33,539 nt of DNA from Candidatus Bathycorpusculum sp. (GTDB lineage: Archaea; Thermoproteota; Bathyarchaeia; Bathyarchaeales; Bathycorpusculaceae): the NCBI GenBank assembly GCA_009781395.1, contig WQYG01000012.1, forward strand, positions 1-33,539. Direction: 5' to 3'. A model generated the notes under the pieces. It searched no databases. It saw nothing but the letters and a program-made list of their open reading frames with translations, and was not told where the DNA came from. Below, one piece after another: positions 19,299 through 27,846 of the stretch; within the stretch, counting starts at the first letter, position 1, and each line of letters opens with the position of its first letter. The position numbers and the translations under genes were made by a program.

Positions 19299-22200
19299 TA
19301 TCTGGAGAGTTCTCCTTTTGTTGGTGTTTCAGGGGGGAATTTGGCGGTTACAACGTTTGAGATGCCGTTTCGTTCGTAGACTCCGTAAACTTTTTGGGCT
19401 TTGTTGACCATTTCGGGGCGTAGGCTGATAACTATGAATTGTGTTTTAGTTGCTTCGTCTCGTAGTAATTCGGCGAGTTTGGTTGTGTGGAAGGCGTCTA
19501 AGTGGGCGTCGGCTTCGTCTAGGATGTAAAAGGTTGCGGGGGAGAATTCTCTGAGGCTGAAAATGAAGGCGACTGCTGAGCATGAGCGTTCGCCGCCACT
19601 GGCTCCGCTGACGACGATGGCGGGTTTGTTTGGGAATTGGACTATCATGTCTATGCCGCCGGCGAAGGGTTCTTCGGGGTTTTCTATTTTTAGTAGGGCT
19701 GTTCCACCGCCGGTTAGTTTGTCAAAGTAGCCTTTTAGGCTGTTGTTGATTTTGTCAAAGGCTGACATGAAGACTTTGCGTTTTTTTGCTTCGATTTCGT
19801 CCATAAATGCGACTATGGCTTGTTTTTCGCGTTCTAACTCGTTTAAGCGTACGGAGAGTTCGCGATAACGTGAGATTTGGTCGTCATAGTGTGAGAGGGC
19901 GAGTTGATTGACTGCGCCTATGCGTTCTAATTCGAATTGCATCAGGTGGATAGAGGTGTTTGCGTCTTCGACTTGTTTTTGGTTAACTTCAAAGGCTTGT
20001 TCAAATCCGTATTGGTTAAGCTGGTTTTGTAAGGTTTGATGTTGTAGGTTGCCTGTTTGAATTGTTAGGGTTAACTTGTTGAAAAGTTGATTTGCTTGTT
20101 CGTACTCATTTTCTAAACGGCGTAGTTCAGTATCTATATCATCAATTTGGGTGGTAAATTTTTTGGATTCTTCTCGGGCAGATAAAACAGTATTAGAGAG
20201 TTCGTCACGGTTTTTTTCTAATGCTTCAAGTTCCTTCTTTAAATTGTCTCGTTGTTGTATAGCATCTGTGAGTTCTTTTTCGAGTTTTTTTTGTTGTTGG
20301 CTGGTTTTAGATATTTGGATTTTGATGTTTTTGTAGCCTACGCGTAGTACCGTGTCAAACTGGGATTGTCTTGTAGAAATTTCGGTTTGTAGGGTGCCTA
20401 ATTGTTGTCTTAAAGTTGCGCCTTCTTCACCAATTTTTTCGCGTTGCATTTCTAGATCTTGAATGTGGCTAACATCAGTTTTTTTACGCAACTCTGCTAG
20501 TTCAATATAGTTTTTCTGCATAGATTTTTTAATAGAGTTGCGTTCAGACATGTATAGGCTCATACGGCCTTTGTATGAGGCAATTTCACGTTCTAGTTTC
20601 CCACCATACTTTTCAGTATGTCTAACATTAAGTTGGGTACGTTTAACACTGCGTCTAATTCGGACAACTTCTCGGTCTAAGGTAAGGATGAATTCGTTAA
20701 GCCGAGTCATCTCAATTTTTGCAGTTTCAATTTCTTCGTCAATACTTGATATGTCTGAGCTTCTTTGGGTTAGATGCGTTTGTAGAGCCTTTACGGCTTC
20801 GTCTAGACTGTTTAAAGCGTTTTCGCTTGGAATTATTGTTGAAAAATCAATAGGGGCACGATAGAAACCGCTTTCAAAAGCGCCCGGTTCATACAAGTCG
20901 CCGTTAACCGTTACAGCTCGGTAGCCATCATTTGAAAGTGCAAACCCGGTTTTATCATTTGAAACAACAGCTGTATCGCCGAAAACATAATCAACTGCAA
21001 ACTCGAATTTTTTATCATACTTAAGAAAAGCCACAAGTTGATCAACTACGCCTTCACGCATTGGCGCAATTTTTGTTTTCGGGGGAATAGTTCCCTGTAA
21101 GGGTATGATTTTGATTCGGCCCAGTTTCATACGTCGCAAAGTTTCTGCACACATAAAAGCGGCATCAACATCTTTTACCACTAACGCATCAAGCCAACCG
21201 GTAGCAGCGGCATCAACAGCTTTCTTATAGTTTTTATCAAGTTTAATTAAACTACGAAGCCTACCATAAACACCATTAATAGCACCTACATCACCCATTT
21301 CCTCAATGCTACGTAACGCTTTTTCTTCCTGAGCGATAGTTGCAGCAAGGTCTTTTTGGGTTGCAAATTCTATCACTGCATCTTTAGCAGAACGTGCAAT
21401 CCGCTCAGCCTCAGCGATTTCACTTTGAACCAACTCTTTTTGACCGGATTTACGATTAATGGTGTTTTCCAGATTTTTTAACTGAGTCCTTTGATCTCTT
21501 TGCACCTGTTCAAGACCAATAAGAGACTTTTCTAACTCTGCAAGATTAACAAGAAACTTTTCTTTTCGCACTGTAAAATTTTTAAGACGCCCGGTACAAA
21601 TTCGCATAGCAGACTTGTCTTTAGTGTACTCAGAACGAAGATACGCCAAACGTTTAGTACTGTTTTCGATCTGTAACTCTACACCACGAACTTTTTGACT
21701 ATTACCACTAAGACCCTCCCAAAGCTGAACAGATTCTTTAGCCAACGCATCATACATACCATTTTTTTCTGCAACTTGCGCCTCAAGTTTTTCATGCTGC
21801 AATGTGAAGGCACGAATTTTTAATCGATTATCTCTAATTTCATTTTGAATTGAATCATGACTATCTTGATAATTTTGTGCAACACGCTTCAAACTTTCAA
21901 TACTGGCTTGACCAGAACTAATTTGTGTTGTTAACGGCGTTAAACGCGAACTTAACTCACCAATATCAATTTGAACTTTACGAATTTGAATACTACCCTC
22001 ATCAAGAGCCTCACCACTAAGCTTACGCCACTCACCCTCAATTTCATAACGTTTATTTTTACGCAAATCAAGCTGTTCTCTAAGTTTATCAACACGAGCC
22101 TGAACTTTCTCATGATTAACAACAGACTCCTGAAGCCTTCCATTTAACTGCAAAATGTCATTGGAAACTTTTACAGCTTGAAACTTTTTAGTCTCTTCCC

Positions 22201-22867
22201 GAATAAAAGTATACCGCGAAAGTTGATTACGTTCCCGTTCCAAGTCATCAAGACGCTTTTGAACCTCATCAATCCTACCCATAGCAGTACGAATACTATT
22301 ATCAGCAGAACGCAACTTTTCTTCTGCCTCAGCCTTCTCACCATCATACTGACCAATACCAATCAACTCTTCAATAATTTTTCGACGATCCAAAGGATTA
22401 ATTTCAGTTAAACGAGTAATTTGACCCTGAGGTATGATATTTTGACTCATACTACTAATAGCAGCCATTGAAAGAGTTTCAATTATATGAGTACGACTCA
22501 TCCTTCGACCATTTAAACGATAAACACTCTGACCACTACGATAAACCTCTCGAGAAATTGTAACAGTAGAAGTATCCACAGGCATTAAACCATCAGTATT
22601 GTCAAACTGGACAACCACTTTTGCCATTTTAGATTTTTCCAAACCACCCTTTTCAGAACCATGAAAAATTAACCGCGAAGCATTATCAGCCCTCATCCTT
22701 TTGGTACTTAACTCCCCAAGCGAAAACAATAGAGCATCCATAATATTGGTTTTACCACTACCATTTGGACCAGTAATTGCTGTGAACCCTTTCTCCAGAT
22801 TTACCTTTACCGTCTGCGGTCCAAAAGACTTGAATCCTTTTAATTCAATTCTTTTAATATACGGCAA
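19298..22867 (-). CDS. smc: chromosome segregation protein SMC
   Basis: N-terminal MPYIKRIELKGFKSFGPQTVKV...ITGPNGSGKTNIMDALLFSLGE Walker A, coiled-coils, hinge, C-terminal VSGASGGERSCSAVAFIFSL...YILDEADAHLD. Confidence 0.97.
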   Translation of the reverse strand: MPYIKRIELKGFKSFGPQTVKVNLEKGFTAITGPNGSGKTNIMDALLFSLGELSTKRMRADNASRLIFHGSEKGGLEKSKMAKVVVQFDNTDGLMPVDTSTVTISREVYRSGQSVYRLNGRRMSRTHIIETLSMAAISSMSQNIIPQGQITRLTEINPLDRRKIIEELIGIGQYDGEKAEAEEKLRSADNSIRTAMGRIDEVQKRLDDLERERNQLSRYTFIREETKKFQAVKVSNDILQLNGRLQESVVNHEKVQARVDKLREQLDLRKNKRYEIEGEWRKLSGEALDEGSIQIRKVQIDIGELSSRLTPLTTQISSGQASIESLKRVAQNYQDSHDSIQNEIRDNRLKIRAFTLQHEKLEAQVAEKNGMYDALAKESVQLWEGLSGNSQKVRGVELQIENSTKRLAYLRSEYTKDKSAMRICTGRLKNFTVRKEKFLVNLAELEKSLIGLEQVQRDQRTQLKNLENTINRKSGQKELVQSEIAEAERIARSAKDAVIEFATQKDLAATIAQEEKALRSIEEMGDVGAINGVYGRLRSLIKLDKNYKKAVDAAATGWLDALVVKDVDAAFMCAETLRRMKLGRIKIIPLQGTIPPKTKIAPMREGVVDQLVAFLKYDKKFEFAVDYVFGDTAVVSNDKTGFALSNDGYRAVTVNGDLYEPGAFESGFYRAPIDFSTIIPSENALNSLDEAVKALQTHLTQRSSDISSIDEEIETAKIEMTRLNEFILTLDREVVRIRRSVKRTQLNVRHTEKYGGKLEREIASYKGRMSLYMSERNSIKKSMQKNYIELAELRKKTDVSHIQDLEMQREKIGEEGATLRQQLGTLQTEISTRQSQFDTVLRVGYKNIKIQISKTSQQQKKLEKELTDAIQQRDNLKKELEALEKNRDELSNTVLSAREESKKFTTQIDDIDTELRRLENEYEQANQLFNKLTLTIQTGNLQHQTLQNQLNQYGFEQAFEVNQKQVEDANTSIHLMQFELERIGAVNQLALSHYDDQISRYRELSVRLNELEREKQAIVAFMDEIEAKKRKVFMSAFDKINNSLKGYFDKLTGGGTALLKIENPEEPFAGGIDMIVQFPNKPAIVVSGASGGERSCSAVAFIFSLREFSPATFYILDEADAHLDAFHTTKLAELLRDEATKTQFIVISLRPEMVNKAQKVYGVYERNGISNVVTAKFPPETPTKGELSR

Positions 22868-22903
22868 TTCAGTCCCCTAAACTCCTTCACAACACTTTAC
22901 AAT

Positions 22904-22916
22904 ATGATGTCATCAT
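22904..22916. promoter_or_regulatory. perfect palindrome ATGATG-T-CATCAT upstream of smc
   Basis: Direct reading of aatATGATGTCATCATcata, about 40 nt upstream of the smc ATG. Confidence 0.45.
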
Positions 22917-22921
22917 CATAC

Positions 22922-22937
22922 GTATAAAAACTTATAC
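22922..22937. promoter_or_regulatory. inverted repeat GTATAA-AAAC-TTATAC overlapping a TATA-like element upstream of smc
   Basis: Direct reading of cGTATAAAAACTTATACtta. 6-bp perfect arms, A/T-rich, at a plausible promoter distance. Confidence 0.4.
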
Positions 22938-23260
22938 TTACAATACACATTCACACAATAGACATATGCAAACAACAATGAAAAGAACAAACAAAAAACA
23001 AAAATTGACACAATTTTAAAAAGCCCTTATAGACGTTAGACTTACAAAATAAGTGCTGATTAGCTTGATGACCAGCTAAAAAAAGTATTTGACTGCAACT
23101 CTAATAAATACACAACACCAAAAATCAAGTTTTCAACTATCTGCTATATTTGTTAACACAGGGTTATTTGTGTGTCTGCAAGTTTTATCATGAGTTTTTT
23201 CTTTGGGAGTGTAAACATCTATAAATGCTTAAGTAGGTAAATATTTTTACATATGGACAG

Positions 23261-23485
23261 GTGAGGATATTGAGTTTTGGTAATTCATTAAAAGGTCTTG
23301 GAAAGATTCAAGAGGTGCTTGTTTTGGGGTTAATGGTCATCACAATGGTGGCGCTTTTCTATTTTGATTTTGATTTACCGTTAAAGGTGGGCATTGCGGT
23401 TTTGGCTTTTGCCATGGTTTTGTTGACCAGTATTGCGAGTCAATTGCTTAACATGCAAAAAGAAGCTATGAAAGCGCAGAGATAA
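23261..23485 (+). CDS. small two-TM membrane protein (74 aa)
   Basis: GTG start. VLVLGLMVITMVALFYFDF and LKVGIAVLAFAMVLLTSIASQLL are hydrophobic helices. Confidence 0.5.
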   Translation: MRILSFGNSLKGLGKIQEVLVLGLMVITMVALFYFDFDLPLKVGIAVLAFAMVLLTSIASQLLNMQKEAMKAQR

Positions 23486-23713
23486 AATCAGTGTATTTTA
23501 ATTGTTTTCAGACTTTGTGTAGTGGTGAGTTTTTTGTATGAATTAGGTTGAGTGTGAAGAGGAGGTGTTGTTGTTTTTTGGAGTAGTGTTTGTTTTTTGT
23601 GGTGAGTTTGTTGGGTTTGTAAGAAGGTTCTTTACCTTGTTTGTGTTATAATTATGTGTTATTGTTAGTATCTTGTTAGATGGTGAGGATGGTTGCATGT
23701 ATTGTGTTGGTGC

Positions 23714-23723
23714 ACAATATTGT
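23714..23723. promoter_or_regulatory. palindrome ACAATATTGT upstream of padR
   Basis: Perfect 10-bp palindrome about 40 nt upstream of the PadR start at 23764. Confidence 0.3.
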
Positions 23724-23763
23724 TTGCGCGTCTAGCTATACAATGGTGTTTAAGTGAGATAGT

Positions 23764-24333
23764 ATGCATGTAGAAGAAAAAGCTGCTGGTTGGTTGAAGG
23801 AGACTCAGAAAGGTTACATTAGGATTGCAGTTTTGATATTGTTGAATAAAAAGTCGCATCATGGTTATGAAATGATGAAGGCTTTAGATGAGCGGACTAA
23901 TGGTTTTTGGAAGCCGACTGCGGGTGGAATTTATCCTATATTGCAAGATCTTGAGAATTCGGATTATATTAAGGGGGAGTGGGATTGTGATGCTAAAAGA
24001 AAGAGGAAAATTTATGCTATTACGTCTGAGGGTAGGAGGGTTTTGGAGCATACTTTAGCAAAAGAGAATCGTTTAGTTAATACTATGGCGGATTTGTTAA
24101 AAGAGTATATGAAAGATGTGTTGGATGTAGAGGTTAATAATGCTCAGTTGCCTAAGACGCCTTTGGCGTTGTTTCTTGAGGAGGATAAATGTAATCCTGA
24201 AGATACAAAAAAGGTGTTGGAGAATAAGCGTGCTCATGTTGAGAGTTTTATTAAAAAGTTGCAGGACAATTTGAGTCAAATCAATAAACAGTTAGCTCAA
24301 ATAGAGAAAGAGGAAAATAAGAATAAAACATAA
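23764..24333 (+). CDS. PadR-family transcriptional regulator
   Basis: IAVLILLNKKSHHGYEMMKALDERTNGFWKPTAGGIYPILQDLENSDYIKGEWDCDAKRKRKIYAITSEGRRVLE is a typical PadR winged helix. Confidence 0.92.
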   Translation: MHVEEKAAGWLKETQKGYIRIAVLILLNKKSHHGYEMMKALDERTNGFWKPTAGGIYPILQDLENSDYIKGEWDCDAKRKRKIYAITSEGRRVLEHTLAKENRLVNTMADLLKEYMKDVLDVEVNNAQLPKTPLALFLEEDKCNPEDTKKVLENKRAHVESFIKKLQDNLSQINKQLAQIEKEENKNKT

Positions 24334-24399
24334 TTTTTTTGTTTGCTTGTTTGTTTTTTTGTTTGTTTGTATTTGGGGGTTGGTTGTTGGTAGTTTGGG

Positions 24400-27300
24400 T
24401 TAAGTTGTTGTTGTTTCTGTTGTTGTTGTTTCTGTTGTTTTTTGTTTTTTGTTTTTTGTTTTTTGTTTTTTGAATAGGTGGGTGTATTTGGTGTTGGCTT
24501 CGCCGTATCGGTCAAGGATTGCGTTGTTTATGCGTATCCAGTCTTTGTTGACCATGGACCATATGGTTCGGGTGTTTACGTAGTCTGTGACGTATTCGTT
24601 TATTGTGTCTTGGCGTTGGATTGTGCGTGTGTCCCAGTCTACGTTGATTAGTCCTGCGCTGTGTAGGTGGTTTAGGTTTTGAATTACGGCGTTGTTGTTT
24701 ATGGAGTATTTGAGGCCTCGTTTTAGGTCGTCTATTAGAGAGTCAAAAGTGATTTCGTCTTCGGTGCGTAGGCATATTACTGCAATGATTTCTTGGACTA
24801 GTCTTGAGCGTCTGCTTAGGTATAGGCCGCGTCTTTTGGGTACTAGTAGTTGGTCTACGTAGTAGGAGTGGCGTTTGTGGAACCAGCGTTTAACCATTTC
24901 TGCGAGTGCAAAATAGGCTAGTACTATACCTGCTAGGGCGATAAAGAATGTTGGGGGTAGGGGGGTGAAGTGGAAGTAGGTTTCGCCGAAGGCTGTGAAG
25001 GGGATAGTTAGGGCTATTGCTGTTAGGGCTATGCTGCTTAGGATTAGGTATTTGCCTGGTTTGCTTTTCCAGAAGGGGGAGTGTCGTGTGCGGATGACAA
25101 AGACTATGAGTGTTTGGGTTACTAGGGAGACTACGAACCAGGCGGTTTGGAATAGGGGTTCTTGTTGTCCTATTGCGACGTAGGGTAGGAAGAAGTACAT
25201 GACTATAAAGAAGGTTAGGAAGTCAAAGAGGGAGCTTACCGGTCCAAGGGTTATCATGAAGCTTTTTATGTAGCCGATGTCCCAGCGTTTGGGTTTTTCG
25301 ATGTATTCGGTGTCAACGTTGTCTGTTGTGATGGATGATTGTGATATGTCGTAGAGTAGGTTGTTTAGGAGGATTTGTATGGGGAGTAGGGGTAGGAAGG
25401 CGTAGCCTAGGAAGGGGAGGATTAAAGAGATTCCTAGAAAGCTAAACATGTTGCCAAAGTTGCTGCTTACGCTCATCATGATGTATTTCATGGTGTTGCC
25501 AAAGGTTTTTCGGCCTTCTAGTACGCCTTCGGATAGGACTGTTAGGTCGTTTTTGAGAAGTATGATGTCTGCGGATTCTTTTGCAACGTCTACGGCGTTG
25601 TTAACAGATATGCCTACGTCGCAGGATTTTAGGGAGGGGGCGTCGTTTATGCCATCGCCCATGAAGCCAACTACGTGTCCGTTGCTTTTTAGCAGGGCGA
25701 TTATGCGTTCTTTTTGTATGGGGGTAACTCGGGCAAATACGTTAGCTTCTTCTACAACGCGGGCAAGGGTTTCATCAGACATTTGACTTATAGTGTTGCC
25801 TAAGGCTATGCCTTTTATTTCAAATCCAAGGGATTCGCAGGTTTTGCGGGTAACTTGTTCGTTGTCACCTGTTAAAATTTTTAGTTCTATACCTGCTTGA
25901 GTTAGTAAACGTATGGATTCTTTGGCGGTTTCTTTGGGAGGATCAAGAAAAGCCATAAAGCCCATAAAGACCATGTCACATTCGTCGTTAACAGAGTAGA
26001 CATTTTTTTCTTCTTTTAATTTTTTATAAGCTACCCCTAAGACCCGAAAGCCCTCAGAGCTTAATTCATAATATTTTTGCTCTGCTCTTTGGCGTAATTC
26101 GTCAGTTAAGTCAACAGGTAAACCGTTTATTTCGCAGAAGGAGGAGACTTTGAGAATTTCTTCCGGGGCGCCTTTGCTTATAAAGTATCTTTGGCGATCG
26201 CTTTCTACAACTACGCTTACCCGTCGGCGAACAAAATCGAAAGGCACTTCATCAATTTTTTGATATTCCGATACGTCAATTTTTTCATGTACCAGAATAG
26301 CTTCATCCATAGGGCTTTTTAGACCTGTTTGATAAAAGCTGTTAAGATAACTATACAATAACACTTTATCATCGTCATCACCCTCAGGGTTTACGTGCAA
26401 GACCAAGGTAATTTTGTTTTCTGTAAGAGTCCCCGTTTTATCGGTGCATAAAACGTTCATACTGCCAAAGTTGTCAATAGAGGCTAAACGTTTAACGATG
26501 ACCCCTTTTTTAGACATCACAATAGCGCCACGGGAGAGGTTAATAGTTACAATCATGGGCAACAGTTCAGGGGTTAAACCAACTGCCAAAGCTACAGCAA
26601 AAAGCAACGCGTTTAAAATACCGGCGCTAGTAGGTTGGAGAAACGCGTTAATCATAAAGATTAGAATTACCATAAGTATGGTTATGCGCATCATAAAGAA
26701 GCCAAAGTGTTTAACGCCCTTTTCAAATTCGGTTTCAGGGGCTTTTCCAACAAGTTTACGCGCAATTTTTCCATATTCCGTGGAGCCGCCTGTTTTAACA
26801 ACTAGAGCAGACGCAGTGCCGCTAACAACAGAGGTGCCCATGAAAAGATAATTATGCCAGTCAGTAACAGAGGGATTCTTAGCTTTAATTACTGCAGAGG
26901 TTTTCTCTACAGGAAAAGACTCCCCGGTTAAAGTAGACTGATTAATAAAAAGATCCTTAGCAGAAATAACACGTGCATCCGCAGGCGTTATATCACCTGC
27001 AGAGAGATAAATTACATCACCCGGCACAACATCATGAAGCTTAATCTCCTGCTTTACACACCCCCGAATAACCGTTGCAGTAGTTGTCACCGCCTCCTTA
27101 AGCATCTCAGCTGCGTTCTCAGCCTTATACTCCTGATAAAAATCCAAAATAACACTAATTAAAACAATCGTAAAAATAATAATAACATTAGAAATCTCAC
27201 CTAAAAACCCTGAAATCAAACCTGCAACTATCAAAATAATAACAAGCGGACTCTTAAAATGCAACAAAAAATCAACAACAAGAGAATGCTTATGCTTCTT

Positions 27301-27447
27301 AGCCAACTCGTTACGACCATAAACCTCAAGCCGCCGCTCCGCCTCCTCAGAACTTAAACCATTCAAAGAAGAACCTAAACGCAAACACAACTCATCAACA
27401 GAACTACCCAAAACCTCATCAGACGACAACGGAGGCTGCGCTACCAC
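24400..27447 (-). CDS. mgtA: magnesium-translocating-type P-type ATPase (MgtA/P3B-like) with extra C-terminal wHTH-like domain
   Basis: TGES, DKTGTLTENK and MGDGINDAPSLKSCDVGISV motifs. TM region QILLNNLLYDISQSSITTDNVD is typical of MgtA. About 145 aa follow the last TM. Confidence 0.9.
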   Translation of the reverse strand: MVAQPPLSSDEVLGSSVDELCLRLGSSLNGLSSEEAERRLEVYGRNELAKKHKHSLVVDFLLHFKSPLVIILIVAGLISGFLGEISNVIIIFTIVLISVILDFYQEYKAENAAEMLKEAVTTTATVIRGCVKQEIKLHDVVPGDVIYLSAGDITPADARVISAKDLFINQSTLTGESFPVEKTSAVIKAKNPSVTDWHNYLFMGTSVVSGTASALVVKTGGSTEYGKIARKLVGKAPETEFEKGVKHFGFFMMRITILMVILIFMINAFLQPTSAGILNALLFAVALAVGLTPELLPMIVTINLSRGAIVMSKKGVIVKRLASIDNFGSMNVLCTDKTGTLTENKITLVLHVNPEGDDDDKVLLYSYLNSFYQTGLKSPMDEAILVHEKIDVSEYQKIDEVPFDFVRRRVSVVVESDRQRYFISKGAPEEILKVSSFCEINGLPVDLTDELRQRAEQKYYELSSEGFRVLGVAYKKLKEEKNVYSVNDECDMVFMGFMAFLDPPKETAKESIRLLTQAGIELKILTGDNEQVTRKTCESLGFEIKGIALGNTISQMSDETLARVVEEANVFARVTPIQKERIIALLKSNGHVVGFMGDGINDAPSLKSCDVGISVNNAVDVAKESADIILLKNDLTVLSEGVLEGRKTFGNTMKYIMMSVSSNFGNMFSFLGISLILPFLGYAFLPLLPIQILLNNLLYDISQSSITTDNVDTEYIEKPKRWDIGYIKSFMITLGPVSSLFDFLTFFIVMYFFLPYVAIGQQEPLFQTAWFVVSLVTQTLIVFVIRTRHSPFWKSKPGKYLILSSIALTAIALTIPFTAFGETYFHFTPLPPTFFIALAGIVLAYFALAEMVKRWFHKRHSYYVDQLLVPKRRGLYLSRRSRLVQEIIAVICLRTEDEITFDSLIDDLKRGLKYSINNNAVIQNLNHLHSAGLINVDWDTRTIQRQDTINEYVTDYVNTRTIWSMVNKDWIRINNAILDRYGEANTKYTHLFKKQKTKNKKQKTTETTTTETTTT
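24438..24472. repeat. five perfect tandem copies of heptamer TTTTTTG (AAAAAAC on the mgtA coding strand) within the mgtA 3' end
   Basis: Direct reading; units at 24438, 24445, 24452, 24459 and 24466. Confidence 0.9.
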
Positions 27448-27720
27448 TGCACCATCGCTCTCTAAACTTTCCGAAACAGCAAAATCTTCTTGCTTGCTTA
27501 ACGCAGTAACCTCCTAACAACACTTGAATAGTCACACTAATTCCCAGTACACACCACAACAAGCTTAAAACAGTTTCTTAAACAAAACACAAAACACCAC
27601 CCAAAACAAAACCCTCCAAACAACAACAAAAAACCCACACCACAACAACACCCACCTCAAAGCTTTTTATAAGACGCAAATACAACATACACAACGAGTC
27701 CCTCGCGAAACGGATTTGTC

Positions 27721-27758
27721 AGTTACCCCAATATACACACAAATATATCGGGGTAACT
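27721..27758 (-). promoter_or_regulatory. strong hairpin: AGTTACCCC-G-ATATA (TTTGTGTG) TATAT-T-GGGGTAACT
   Basis: Inverted repeat read directly. On the minus-strand RNA the only mismatch becomes a G-U wobble, giving a continuous 15-bp stem with an 8-nt loop. Confidence 0.75.
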
Positions 27759-27846
27759 CAACCACAACAACACACTATCTACTTGTAACGACATAAAATA
27801 AAGTAAAATATCTGTTGGAGATAAGCTTGTTGCATCAACAAAGAAA

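Noticed and set aside
24297-24515. Minus ORF 72 aa (KNKKQKTKNKKQQKQQQQKQQQ)
   Set aside because: Alternative frame of the heptamer/trinucleotide repeat at the mgtA 3' end.
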